A stretch of DNA of 6,405 nt from the NCBI GenBank assembly GCA_903931645.1, contig CAIZDF010000101.1, forward strand, positions 1-6,405, given 5' to 3'. Under the pieces are notes generated by a model that saw nothing but the letters and a program-made list of their open reading frames with translations, made no database searches and was not told the origin of the DNA. This stretch comes from an uncultured Tolumonas sp. Its GTDB lineage: Bacteria > Pseudomonadota > Gammaproteobacteria > Enterobacterales > Aeromonadaceae. Positions 1 to 6,405 of this stretch are shown here, one piece after another; within the stretch, counting starts at the first letter, position 1, and the number at the start of each line of letters is the position of its first letter. The translations under genes and the position numbers were made by a program.

Positions 1-839
1 ATTTCCTCAAGCGTTTCTAAACAATCAACGCTGAACGCCGGACACACGACATAAAGTCGTTTTTTGCCTTGTACTGGTAATTGTCGCAATGTGGCATCGG
101 TATAGGGTTCTAGCCATTTTTGTTTGCCAAAGCGAGATTGAAAGCTTAACTGCCACTGTGTTGGCGATAACCCTAACACTTGGGCTACTGCCGCTGCTGT
201 CGCTTTGCACTGTTCGGGATAAGGGTCACCGCGCAATGCGTATGCTTCCGGAATGCCATGAAAAGAAAATAACAACAAATCATCTGACTGCGGGGTAAAA
301 CCACTACGGAGAATAGAATCTGCTAATGCCTGGATATATTCCGTTTGCTGATAATGCTTGCCAATCAGTTGATAAGACGGGACATGGTGTTCCTTTGCCA
401 TGATTTTTTGCCAGGCATCGGAGACACAAGCCGTGGTCGTCGAGGAGTATTGCGGATAAAGCGGTAACAATAATACTTGTGTCACGCCCTGTGCTTTTAG
501 ACGTGACCAGGCATCTTGCAATGAAGGCTGGCCATAGGTCATCGCTAATTCAATCGGTAGTTCGTCTTGTAACAGAGCCTGTAACGCTGTCTGTTGCATT
601 TGGCTATACACCAACAACGGAGAACCGCCCGTCATCCAGATTTGCTGATAAGCATGTGCTACGCGCTTACAACGCAGCGGTAATACCAAACCATGCAATA
701 AAGGCCACCAGATCAAATGGGGAATACCCACTACACGTTTGTCCATCAAGAACTCTTGCAAGAACGCCTTCACGCCTGCTGGTGTAGCTTCCGCAGGGGT
801 GCCCAGATTAACCAGAATAACGCCTTGCTTGTTCGTCAT
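1..839 (-). CDS. hemH: Ferrochelatase HemH, 3' end cut off by the window edge
   Basis: HemH inserts ferrous iron into protoporphyrin IX, the last step of protohaem synthesis, in the cytoplasm or at the inner membrane face. I translated this frame by hand: 279 codons run without a stop from ATG at 839 to the left edge. Visible family motifs are VNLGTP (residues 10-15), WWPLL (44-48), GGSPL (71-75), LPLYPQYSSTT (125-135), SFHGIPEAY (192-200) with the metal-site histidine H194, SFQSRFGKQKWLEPYTD (232-248), and CPAFSVDCLETLEE (266-279) with the acidic catalytic residue E275. About 40 C-terminal residues should be missing, since E. coli HemH has 320. The start is supported by AGGA at 849-852, 9 nt upstream, and by alignment with the usual N-terminus. 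The gap to adk is 131 nt, so hemH may have its own promoter. I could not identify a convincing one. No frameshift or missing key residue is seen. Confidence 0.97.
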   Translation of the reverse strand, partial: MTNKQGVILVNLGTPAEATPAGVKAFLQEFLMDKRVVGIPHLIWWPLLHGLVLPLRCKRVAHAYQQIWMTGGSPLLVYSQMQQTALQALLQDELPIELAMTYGQPSLQDAWSRLKAQGVTQVLLLPLYPQYSSTTTACVSDAWQKIMAKEHHVPSYQLIGKHYQQTEYIQALADSILRSGFTPQSDDLLLFSFHGIPEAYALRGDPYPEQCKATAAAVAQVLGLSPTQWQLSFQSRFGKQKWLEPYTDATLRQLPVQGKKRLYVVCPAFSVDCLETLEE

Positions 840-874
840 GTAGTGCCATCCTATTTTTCTGTCTGCCATAAAGT

Positions 875-908
875 ATAACGCCCGAACCATTTCTGGTACG
901 GGCGTTAT
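875..908 (-). terminator. Stem-loop between adk and hemH, possible weak terminator or attenuator
   Basis: Two perfect 10-nt arms (ATAACGCCCG at 875-884 and CGGGCGTTAT at 899-908) enclose a second 4-bp helix (ACCA/TGGT, 886-889/894-897) with a 4-nt loop. A single A-A mismatch separates the two helices. The hairpin lies 62 nt after the adk stop and 35 nt before the hemH start. On the minus strand it is followed by ACTTTATGG, a poor U-tract, so full termination is doubtful. It may attenuate adk readthrough into hemH or stabilise an RNA end. The hairpin itself is clear, but its role is inferred. Confidence 0.55.
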
Positions 909-970
909 CATTAAATCGATCAGTTTTTGATATAAACAAACCGTTAAAACAAACAGTTAGCCTAAAGCTA

Positions 971-1648
<678 letters not shown>

Positions 1649-1652
1649 TTAG

Positions 1653-1679
1653 GGCGCAAAAAGTACACGTTTTTGCGCC
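1653..1679 (-). repeat. Perfect inverted repeat upstream of adk, candidate operator or leader hairpin
   Basis: GGCGCAAAAA (1653-1662) and TTTTTGCGCC (1670-1679) are exact reverse complements around a 7-nt centre. The right end of the repeat is about 24 nt beyond the htpG terminator stem, and its left end is 37 nt from the adk start. The A/T pairs sit next to the loop and the G/C pairs at the base, and no U-tract follows, which is the opposite of an intrinsic terminator. A weak promoter-like pair on the minus strand, TTGAGG (1683-1688) and TACTTT (1660-1665) with a 17-nt spacer, would place the -10 in one arm, as for an operator. The repeat is certain but its function is not. Confidence 0.5.
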
Positions 1680-1688
1680 ATTCCTCAA
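1660..1688 (-). promoter_or_regulatory. Weak candidate sigma-70 promoter for adk
   Basis: On the minus strand, TTGAGG (1683-1688, 4 of 6 matches to TTGACA) is followed after 17 nt by TACTTT (1660-1665, 3 of 6 matches to TATAAT). The implied transcript would start about 37 nt before the adk ATG. A promoter is expected here because adk follows a strong terminator, but the match is poor and other positions in 1616-1700 are possible. Confidence 0.25.
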
Positions 1689-1702
1689 CCTTTTCACCCA
1701 AA

Positions 1703-1729
1703 CAAAAGCCGTGACGAGCACGGCTTTTG
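1703..1729 (-). terminator. Rho-independent terminator of htpG
   Basis: An 11-bp perfect stem (CAAAAGCCGTG at 1703-1713 and its complement at 1719-1729) closes a 5-nt loop. In the direction of htpG transcription it ends in a run of T (TTTTGTTT) and begins 19 nt after the htpG stop codon. The A-tract on the other side makes it potentially bidirectional, although no converging gene is present. It separates htpG from adk into different transcription units. Confidence 0.9.
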
Positions 1730-1748
1730 GATATTGGAAGTAATTAAA

Positions 1749-3650
1749 TTACCCCAGCAGCAAACGGTTCATGCGTGCCACGAAACTGGCCGGATCTTGC
1801 AATCCGCCTTGTTCCGTCAGTTGTGCCTGTTCCTGCAACAACAGCGCCCACTCTTTGAAACGTTCTTCATCTTGCAGATCAGCAATATGCTGGATCAGCG
1901 CATGCTCAGGGTTCACTTCCAGAATGTATTTCTGCTCAGGCACTGGCTGACCAGCCGCCTTCATCAGTTTCATCATCTGGCTGCTCATGCCATGCGCATC
2001 AGTCACCGCACAAACCGGTGTTTCGGTCAGACGGTGAGAAACACGTACATCAGCAACTTCGCTACCTAACGCTGTTTTCAAACGTTCGATCAGACCCGCA
2101 TTGGCTTTACTTGCCTCTTCTTGTTGCTTACGGCTCTCTTCATCTTCCAGATCGCCCAGTTCTAGGTCACCGCTGGTCACTGAAACCAGTTTTTTGCCAT
2201 CGAACTCAGACAGATGGTTCATCAACCATTCATCGATACGTTCCCACATCAGCAGCACTTCGATTCCTTTCTTACGCAGAATTTCGAGGTGTGGACTGTT
2301 TTTCGCTGCGGTATAGCTGTCAGCAATGATGAAATAGATCTTGTTCTGACCCTCTTTCATGCGAGAAACATAATCAGTCAGATTGGCGGTCTGCGCATTG
2401 CTGTCGTTGAGCGTAGAAGCAAATCGCAGCAATTTCGCGATCTCCTCCCGATTACCCCAATCTTCGGCAGGGCCTTCTTTCAACACGTTACCAAACTCAC
2501 CCCAGAATTTCTGGTATTGCTCAGCATCGTCTTTCGACATTTTATCCAGCATGCTCAATACACGCTTGGTGCAAGCTTTACGCAGTTGCGCCGTAATTTT
2601 GTTGTCTTGCAGAATTTCACGCGATACGTTCAGCGGCAGATCGTTGGAATCGAGCACACCTTTTACAAAACGCAGGTAAGTTGGCATGAACTGTTCAGCA
2701 TCGTCCATGATAAACACGCGTTGTACGTACAGTTTCAGACCATGTTTCTGTTCACGATTCCACATATCAAATGGCGCGCGAGCTGGAATATACAGCAGGC
2801 TGGTGTATTCCATGTTGCCTTCAACACGGTTGTGCGACCAGGTCAGTGGGTCTTCGTAATCGTGCGATACGTGTTTGTAAAACTCTTTATACTCTTCGTC
2901 TTTGATCTCTTTGGCAGAACGAGTCCACAGTGCAGTCGCACGGTTCACTTGTTCCCAAGTGCCTTCAGTGGCTGGCTTTTCTTCACCTTCGGCTGCTTCT
3001 GGCGCTTTCCACAGTTCAACTGGAATGCTGATGTGATCTGAATACTTACCGATCACGGAGCGCAGACGGTAATCTTCCAGGAATTCGGCTTCATCTTCTT
3101 TCAGATGCAGGATCACATCAGTACCGCGGCTGTCTTTAGTCACTTCTGCAACGGTAAAGCTACCATCACCAACCGATTCCCAACGCACCGCTTTATCATG
3201 TGTCTGACCAGCAATACGGCTGATCACGGTGACTTTGTCTGCCACGATAAAAGCAGAATAGAAACCTACACCAAACTGACCAATCAGCTGGGAGTCTTTA
3301 CTCTGATCGCCACTCAGATTTTGGAAGAAATCTTTGGTGCCGGAACGGGCAATGGTGCCCAGATGCTGAATGGCATCTTCACGGCTCATACCGATACCGT
3401 TATCGGAAATAGTCAGAGTGCGTTGTTCTTTATCGATCAACAGACGAACGTGCAACTGACCATCATTTTCATATAAATCAGCATCGGACAACGCTTTGAA
3501 ACGCAACTTATCAGCCGCATCTGCCGCGTTAGAGATCAGTTCACGCAGGAAAACCTCTTTGTTGGAATAGAGGCTGTGCGCCATCAGGTTCAACAGTTGT
3601 TTAACTTCAGTCTGAAACCCGTGGGTTTCCATATGAACAGTTTCTGTCAT
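1749..3650 (-). CDS. htpG: Molecular chaperone HtpG (bacterial Hsp90)
   Basis: HtpG is the cytosolic Hsp90-family ATPase chaperone, a homodimer that remodels client proteins together with the DnaK system. The protein has 633 residues against 624 in E. coli. The N-terminal GHKL ATPase domain (about 1-212) shows [12 protein letters not shown] (35-46) with catalytic E37 and magnesium-binding N41, SDNGIGM (82-88) with D83, LGTIARSGT (97-105) as part of the ATP lid, and GQFGVGF (124-130). An acidic E/A/P linker (about 213-232) leads to the middle domain (about 233-505) with HNRVEG (273-278) and NVSREILQ (341-348), whose R344 should contact the ATP gamma-phosphate. The C-terminal dimerisation domain (about 513-633) carries the amphipathic [12 protein letters not shown] (556-567). 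There is no MEEVD tail, as expected for bacteria. The extra length lies in the N-terminus and linker. The start at 3650 has a strong AAGGA (3658-3662), 7 nt upstream; M7 is a less likely alternative. The gene has its own heat-shock promoter and terminator. Confidence 0.99.
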   Translation of the reverse strand: MTETVHMETHGFQTEVKQLLNLMAHSLYSNKEVFLRELISNAADAADKLRFKALSDADLYENDGQLHVRLLIDKEQRTLTISDNGIGMSREDAIQHLGTIARSGTKDFFQNLSGDQSKDSQLIGQFGVGFYSAFIVADKVTVISRIAGQTHDKAVRWESVGDGSFTVAEVTKDSRGTDVILHLKEDEAEFLEDYRLRSVIGKYSDHISIPVELWKAPEAAEGEEKPATEGTWEQVNRATALWTRSAKEIKDEEYKEFYKHVSHDYEDPLTWSHNRVEGNMEYTSLLYIPARAPFDMWNREQKHGLKLYVQRVFIMDDAEQFMPTYLRFVKGVLDSNDLPLNVSREILQDNKITAQLRKACTKRVLSMLDKMSKDDAEQYQKFWGEFGNVLKEGPAEDWGNREEIAKLLRFASTLNDSNAQTANLTDYVSRMKEGQNKIYFIIADSYTAAKNSPHLEILRKKGIEVLLMWERIDEWLMNHLSEFDGKKLVSVTSGDLELGDLEDEESRKQQEEASKANAGLIERLKTALGSEVADVRVSHRLTETPVCAVTDAHGMSSQMMKLMKAAGQPVPEQKYILEVNPEHALIQHIADLQDEERFKEWALLLQEQAQLTEQGGLQDPASFVARMNRLLLG

Positions 3651-3698
3651 CTTGCTTTCCTTGATTTACGGGGAAGTTCTAGTACAGGAAACAAGATG
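3648..3698 (-). promoter_or_regulatory. Hairpin that would sequester the htpG Shine-Dalgarno and AUG
   Basis: On the minus strand CATCTTGTTTCCT (3698-3686) is complementary to AGGAAAGCAAGATG (3661-3648), giving 13 pairs with one bulged G (position 3655) and a 24-nt loop. The 3' arm contains the Shine-Dalgarno purines and the ATG itself. The 5' arm overlaps the last bases of the sigma-32 -10 box. RNA entering from upstream would carry the full helix, whereas RNA starting at the sigma-32 site would keep at most the inner UUUCCU/AGGAAA part. The complementarity is visible; regulation is inferred. Confidence 0.5.
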
Positions 3699-3721
3699 GG
3701 GATGAATGGCAAATTTTCAAG
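3694..3721 (-). promoter_or_regulatory. Sigma-32 (RpoH) heat-shock promoter of htpG
   Basis: On the minus strand the -35 is CTTGAAA (3721-3715) and the -10 is CCCCATCT (3701-3694), separated by 13 nt. Both match the RpoH consensus CTTGAAA / CCCCATnT at every defined position, and the spacing is in the usual range. Transcription should begin near 3687, giving a leader of about 37 nt before the htpG ATG. E. coli htpG is a classic RpoH regulon member, so sequence and context agree. Confidence 0.93.
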
Positions 3722-3736
3722 TCAGGAAAATTCGCC
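3708..3736 (-). repeat. Inverted repeat between recR and htpG overlapping the -35 box
   Basis: Two 11-nt arms, GGCAAATTTTC (3708-3718) and GAAAATTCGCC (3726-3736), pair with a single exception (A3711 against C3733) around a 7-nt loop. On the minus strand that exception becomes a G-U pair in RNA, so the hairpin is complete only in a recR-sense transcript. It starts 17 nt after the recR stop. The following sequence (ATTCATCC) is not a strong U-tract, so termination would be weak. Half of the -35 box lies in one arm and half in the loop. Confidence 0.5.
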
Positions 3737-3752
3737 AGTATGAAAGAAAAGA

Positions 3753-4355
3753 TTATTCCAGCGGACGGCGACCACTCAATGAATGCGATAAAGTCATGCC
3801 ATCCACCAACTCTAATTCACCGCCAACCGGCACACCATGTGCGATACGGGTGACGCTGATCTGATATTGTTTGGCCATGCTGGCAATATAAAATGCGGTG
3901 GCATCGCCTTCGATGGTGGGGTTCGTGGCCAGAATAATTTCCTGCCACTGCCCGCTTTGTAGCAATTCATCAAGTTTATCGAGACCCAGCTCTTTCGGGC
4001 CGATGCCATCTAAGGGTGACAAGTGCCCCATCAGCACAAAATAACGTCCGGAATAGTGATGAGTCTGCTCAATTGCTGCCACATCCGCCGGTGTTTCCAC
4101 GATACACAGCTGACCATTTTCAGCACGTTTTTGATTGGCACAGATGTCACACAAAGTATTTTCGGTGAAGGTACGGCAATGCTGGCAGTGCCCAATTTCT
4201 GTCAACGCACGTTGCAGGGTTTGCCCTAATTGCAGACCACGCTTACGTTCCCGCTCCAGTAATTGAAATGCCATCCGCTGGGCTGATTTTGGCCCGACAC
4301 CAGGCAATATCTGTAATTCACGGATCAAGGAATCAAGTAACGGGCTGAACTTCAT
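3753..4355 (-). CDS. recR: Recombination mediator protein RecR
   Basis: RecR works with RecO (and RecF) to load RecA onto SSB-coated single-stranded DNA during gap repair, forming a ring-shaped clamp in the cytoplasm. The 200 residues match the E. coli length of 201. A helix-hairpin-helix lies at 17-30 ([14 protein letters not shown]). A C4 zinc finger follows with C57, C60, C69 and C72. The Toprim domain starts around 82 with E87 in CIVETPAD, followed by [18 protein letters not shown] (103-120) and [12 protein letters not shown] (143-154). The C-terminal segment [14 protein letters not shown] (173-186) is typical. I chose ATG at 4355 because it aligns exactly with the E. coli N-terminus (MKFSPLL against MQTSPLL) and has GGA 10 nt upstream. 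An in-frame GTG at 4370 would add five residues but has no Shine-Dalgarno. recR is 122 nt from ybaB, an unusually wide gap for this pair. Confidence 0.98.
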   Translation of the reverse strand: MKFSPLLDSLIRELQILPGVGPKSAQRMAFQLLERERKRGLQLGQTLQRALTEIGHCQHCRTFTENTLCDICANQKRAENGQLCIVETPADVAAIEQTHHYSGRYFVLMGHLSPLDGIGPKELGLDKLDELLQSGQWQEIILATNPTIEGDATAFYIASMAKQYQISVTRIAHGVPVGGELELVDGMTLSHSLSGRRPLE

Positions 4356-4394
4356 GCGTGACACATCCACATAAAAACAAACTAAGAAACGAAA

Positions 4395-4423
4395 ACAGGT
4401 CGCAGCGAATCACTACGACCTGT
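4395..4423 (-). terminator. Intrinsic terminator or attenuator after ybaB
   Basis: On the minus strand ACAGGTCG (4423-4416) pairs with CGACCTGT (4402-4395), and the interior can continue pairing through two G-U wobbles to a 3-nt loop, giving up to 13 bp. It is followed by a T-rich tail (TTTTCGTTTCTT). The G-U pairs exist only in RNA read in the ybaB-recR direction, which fits a function in that transcript. It lies 40 nt upstream of the recR start, so it would reduce readthrough from dnaX-ybaB into recR. Confidence 0.65.
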
Positions 4424-4426
4424 CAG

Positions 4427-4457
4427 GTATACCCTTCGTACTTGACGTTGGGTATAC
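4427..4457. repeat. Palindromic unit with GTATACCC/GGGTATAC arms
   Basis: GTATACCC (4427-4434) and GGGTATAC (4450-4457) are perfect inverted arms around a 15-nt centre that itself has CGT/ACG pairing (4437-4439 with 4445-4447). A competing repeat TTCGTA/TACGAA (4435-4440 and 4455-4460) overlaps it. It sits 20 nt after the ybaB stop. Its form, containing TACCCTTCGTACTTGA, resembles short dispersed intergenic palindromes that I recall from several gammaproteobacterial genomes. Whether this one is repeated cannot be decided from one copy. Confidence 0.55.
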
Positions 4458-4477
4458 GAATAAAGGTTTGTATCAGA

Positions 4478-4807
4478 TCAGAATGGCATTTTGAAGCCTG
4501 GTGGTAACTGCATGCCACCGGTGACATCGGCCATTTTGGCTTTATTTTGTTCTTCAGCACGACGAACTGCATCGTTGTAAGCGGCAGCAATCAAGTCTTC
4601 CAGCATTTCTTGATCATCTTCCATCAGGCTTGGATCAATCGAAACACGGCGCACATTGTGGCTACCGGTGATAGTGATCTTAACCATGCCAGCGCCTGAC
4701 TCGCCAGTGACTTCCATCTTTGCCACTTCTTCCTGCATTTTCTGCATGCGCTCTTGCATCATTTGCGCCTGCTTCATCAAATTGCCCATTCCACCTTTAC
4801 CGAACAT
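4478..4807 (-). CDS. ybaB: Nucleoid-associated protein YbaB/EbfC family
   Basis: YbaB/EbfC proteins are small dimeric DNA-binding proteins that coat the nucleoid; homologues influence transcription and recovery from DNA damage. This one has 109 residues, the same as E. coli YbaB, and opens with [18 protein letters not shown]. The N-terminal helix (about 7-33) is rich in M, Q, E and K and looks like a coiled coil. A beta region (about 34-60) includes [11 protein letters not shown], and a second helix (about 63-92) is acidic ([20 protein letters not shown]). The family C-terminus LPPGFKMPF is intact. The start has GAGGA at 4811-4815 with short spacing. The gene lies 37 nt after dnaX and is almost certainly co-transcribed with it. 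A terminator-like hairpin follows. No oddity is seen in the protein. Confidence 0.97.
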   Translation of the reverse strand: MFGKGGMGNLMKQAQMMQERMQKMQEEVAKMEVTGESGAGMVKITITGSHNVRRVSIDPSLMEDDQEMLEDLIAAAYNDAVRRAEEQNKAKMADVTGGMQLPPGFKMPF

Positions 4808-4845
4808 GTTTCCTCACTCTCTATTTGGTTGTGGTTGTGCCCGCT

Positions 4846-6405
4846 TCATTCATTAGACGCGGTAATATCTGTTTTCAGTGGTTGAATAGTACCATCATCC
4901 AGTGTGGCACCAAACCGCTGCTGTAAAAACTGTACATTCGGATCAGCCAGCAATAATGCCTCAGCATCTTGCTGTAAGCGAACCCGTTCCTGCTGCTCAA
5001 TTTCTGCCGGACAAGCCTGCGCCAATTGCATCACCGGCTCAACCTGCAAATTAACAGGTTGTGGCAAGCTAGCGGATATCGCCTCCGCTAGCTCTTGTAT
5101 CATCCGAGGTTGTGCCAGATGGCGAGCTTCATTACGGATCTGCAAATGCCAGTTATCCGTCTGCTGATTGGTGATAACCGCCTGCATCGCCAACTGACGA
5201 ACACGCCCAGCAACCGGTAATTTGGCGACAGTCTGCGCCCAAGAGTCAGCACTGCGCGCTAGTAATTCATTACTGTGCCATCTCGCTTCATCATCTTCAT
5301 CAATGACCGGCTGAGCACTGGTCGTTATATGATTCGATGGCACAACCGGCGCCACCGGCTGCACCGAATCAATTTTCCGGATTCGGGCTGGTGATGATGT
5401 CGTCAGCATCGGTACATCCGAACTACTATCGGTTGCGATAAACGCATCCTGATACGCATCCAGCGGCGGTAACTCCCACGGCGGTAAATCATCGCTCAGA
5501 TTATTTGACGGCGTAACTGCTCGTACAACAGGCTGAGATGGCACAACTGCAGCAGTAACAGATAACGGTGCAGCTTCAACGCGTGGTTTTGGAGCATAAA
5601 CGGGGGCAGAAGCCGCATTTGATGACACCGTCGTTGACGAATAACTATCCGGCTGACTTTCTGCTTGTTGACGTCGACTACGCAGCTGGTTTCGTAGCCG
5701 CAAAACATCCTGCACACCGGTATTTTGTGTTTCTGTGGCTGATGTTGGTTGTATAGCAACAGGATCTGCTGATACGACTGGTCGCGCCTGAACTTGCTGA
5801 GGTGCATTAACTGGTTGAGTAATCTCTGCGACTGGCTGCATTTGATTTGCAGCTTGCGCCATGAGCTCTGCTTGCTCTTGCAGCAACTTGGCATGCATCG
5901 CCAAATCTTCCGTCACACGCTCTTTTGCTATCGGGGCCGCTGCAGGAGGTGCAATCATCACCGGTTTAGATAAGACGGGTGCCGTCAACGACGGTGCGAG
6001 ATTCGCAGGAATTGCCTTTTGCTGACCATCTACGGCTACTTGTTCTTTTGCACGAGGTGCAAATGCCAGCATACGCAGCAATGTCATTTCCAACGCGCTG
6101 CGACCGTCCGGCGCCAGAGGCAGCTCTTTACGGCCATTTAAGGCAATCTGGTAATAAAGCTGCAGCTCTTCTGGCGGAATTTGTTCAGCCAATTGCTGCA
6201 ACTCTTCAGCATCATCTGCTGTCGGATCAGTTTGTTGCCCCAGCAATTGCCACATCGCAGTACGATGTAACAGACTCGCTAACTCAACATGCAATTGGTC
6301 ATAATCGGGCGCTAATTCAGCGAGCGCACCGACTTGCTGCATCAACAACGCGCCATTTCGCGTTGCAAGTAAGGATAAAAGGCTATAAAGCTGGCGATGA
6401 TCTAA
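4846..6405 (-). CDS. dnaX: DNA polymerase III subunit tau (DnaX), N-terminal part outside the window
   Basis: DnaX tau is the clamp-loader ATPase that also ties DnaB helicase to the polymerase core. The frame is open from 6405 to TGA at 4846, giving 519 residues. The Walker and SRC motifs of domains I-II lie to the right of the window. Residues 1-118 here form collar domain III, with ASLLHRTAM, LQLYYQIALNGRKELP and EMTLLRMLAFAPR matching E. coli. Residues about 119-383 are a low-complexity linker rich in Q, P, A, V and S that contains a short predicted helix (VLRLRNQLRSRRQQAE) and DDLPPWELPP. Residues about 384-519 resemble the alpha-binding domain V (SADSWAQTVAKLP, and near the end VQFLQQRFGATLDDGTIQP). 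The linker is roughly 125 residues longer than in E. coli. No A_AAA_AAG frameshift heptamer is present. An internal TTG at 6348 is not the real start. Confidence 0.96.
   Translation of the reverse strand, partial: LDHRQLYSLLSLLATRNGALLMQQVGALAELAPDYDQLHVELASLLHRTAMWQLLGQQTDPTADDAEELQQLAEQIPPEELQLYYQIALNGRKELPLAPDGRSALEMTLLRMLAFAPRAKEQVAVDGQQKAIPANLAPSLTAPVLSKPVMIAPPAAAPIAKERVTEDLAMHAKLLQEQAELMAQAANQMQPVAEITQPVNAPQQVQARPVVSADPVAIQPTSATETQNTGVQDVLRLRNQLRSRRQQAESQPDSYSSTTVSSNAASAPVYAPKPRVEAAPLSVTAAVVPSQPVVRAVTPSNNLSDDLPPWELPPLDAYQDAFIATDSSSDVPMLTTSSPARIRKIDSVQPVAPVVPSNHITTSAQPVIDEDDEARWHSNELLARSADSWAQTVAKLPVAGRVRQLAMQAVITNQQTDNWHLQIRNEARHLAQPRMIQELAEAISASLPQPVNLQVEPVMQLAQACPAEIEQQERVRLQQDAEALLLADPNVQFLQQRFGATLDDGTIQPLKTDITASNE

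Noticed and set aside
479..787. A 102-codon plus-strand frame at the left of the window
   Set aside because: The minus strand here encodes ferrochelatase with many conserved motifs in one uninterrupted frame, so this is a shadow.
2214..3041. A 275-codon open frame on the plus strand opposite htpG
   Set aside because: It is an antisense shadow of a strongly conserved gene. Its translation shows no family motif, and long antisense frames are common opposite such genes.
4356..4370. In-frame GTG at 4370 as an earlier recR start
   Set aside because: It has no Shine-Dalgarno sequence, and the ATG at 4355 matches the N-terminus of known RecR proteins exactly in position.
5496..5894. A 132-codon open frame on the minus strand inside dnaX, in another frame
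   Set aside because: It lies wholly within the low-complexity linker of DnaX, whose own frame is clearly coding at both ends. Its product is a Q/L/H-rich string typical of shifted CAG/CTG codons, and no ribosome binding site stands out.
6340..6348. TTG/ATG codons near the right end as a possible dnaX start
   Set aside because: The frame stays open to position 6405, and the upstream residues (LDHRQLYSLL) continue the domain III alignment, so the gene simply enters from outside the window.

Overview
The window holds six genes, all on the minus strand. In transcription order (right to left) they are the 3' part of dnaX, then ybaB, recR, htpG, adk and the 5' part of hemH. This is the gene order around adk in Escherichia coli and many other gammaproteobacteria. 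Protein lengths (Adk 214 aa, YbaB 109 aa, RecR 200 aa, HtpG 633 aa) and sequences are close to the enterobacterial homologues. Base composition is moderate, and the long Q/P/A/V-rich DnaX linker differs from the E. coli one. My best guess is a gammaproteobacterium outside the Enterobacteriaceae, possibly of the Aeromonadales/Tolumonas type. I inferred this from recalled homologues, without any search.

Layout from right to left. Positions 6405-4846 are the C-terminal two thirds of the DNA polymerase III clamp-loader subunit DnaX (tau); its ATPase domains lie beyond the window. ybaB (4807-4478) follows after 37 nt and encodes a nucleoid-associated protein. A 122-nt gap then carries a palindromic element and an intrinsic-terminator-like hairpin. 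After it comes recR (4355-3753), a recombination mediator. dnaX-ybaB-recR is thus a replication/repair cluster. htpG (3650-1749), the bacterial Hsp90, has its own near-perfect sigma-32 promoter and ends in a strong intrinsic terminator. adk (1615-971), adenylate kinase, has a perfect inverted repeat in its upstream region. hemH (839 to beyond position 1), ferrochelatase, has a hairpin in its upstream gap. hemH is open at the left edge, but its reading frame is intact over 279 codons.

This is a housekeeping chromosomal region. I see no mobile element, CRISPR array, toxin-antitoxin pair, defence gene or other undescribed protein system, and no gene-free stretch longer than about 130 nt. The points worth a second look are regulatory: a 13-bp hairpin that would bury both the htpG ribosome binding site and its start codon and whose 5' arm runs into the sigma-32 promoter; several perfect or near-perfect inverted repeats between genes; and the absence of the A_AAA_AAG frameshift site in dnaX.
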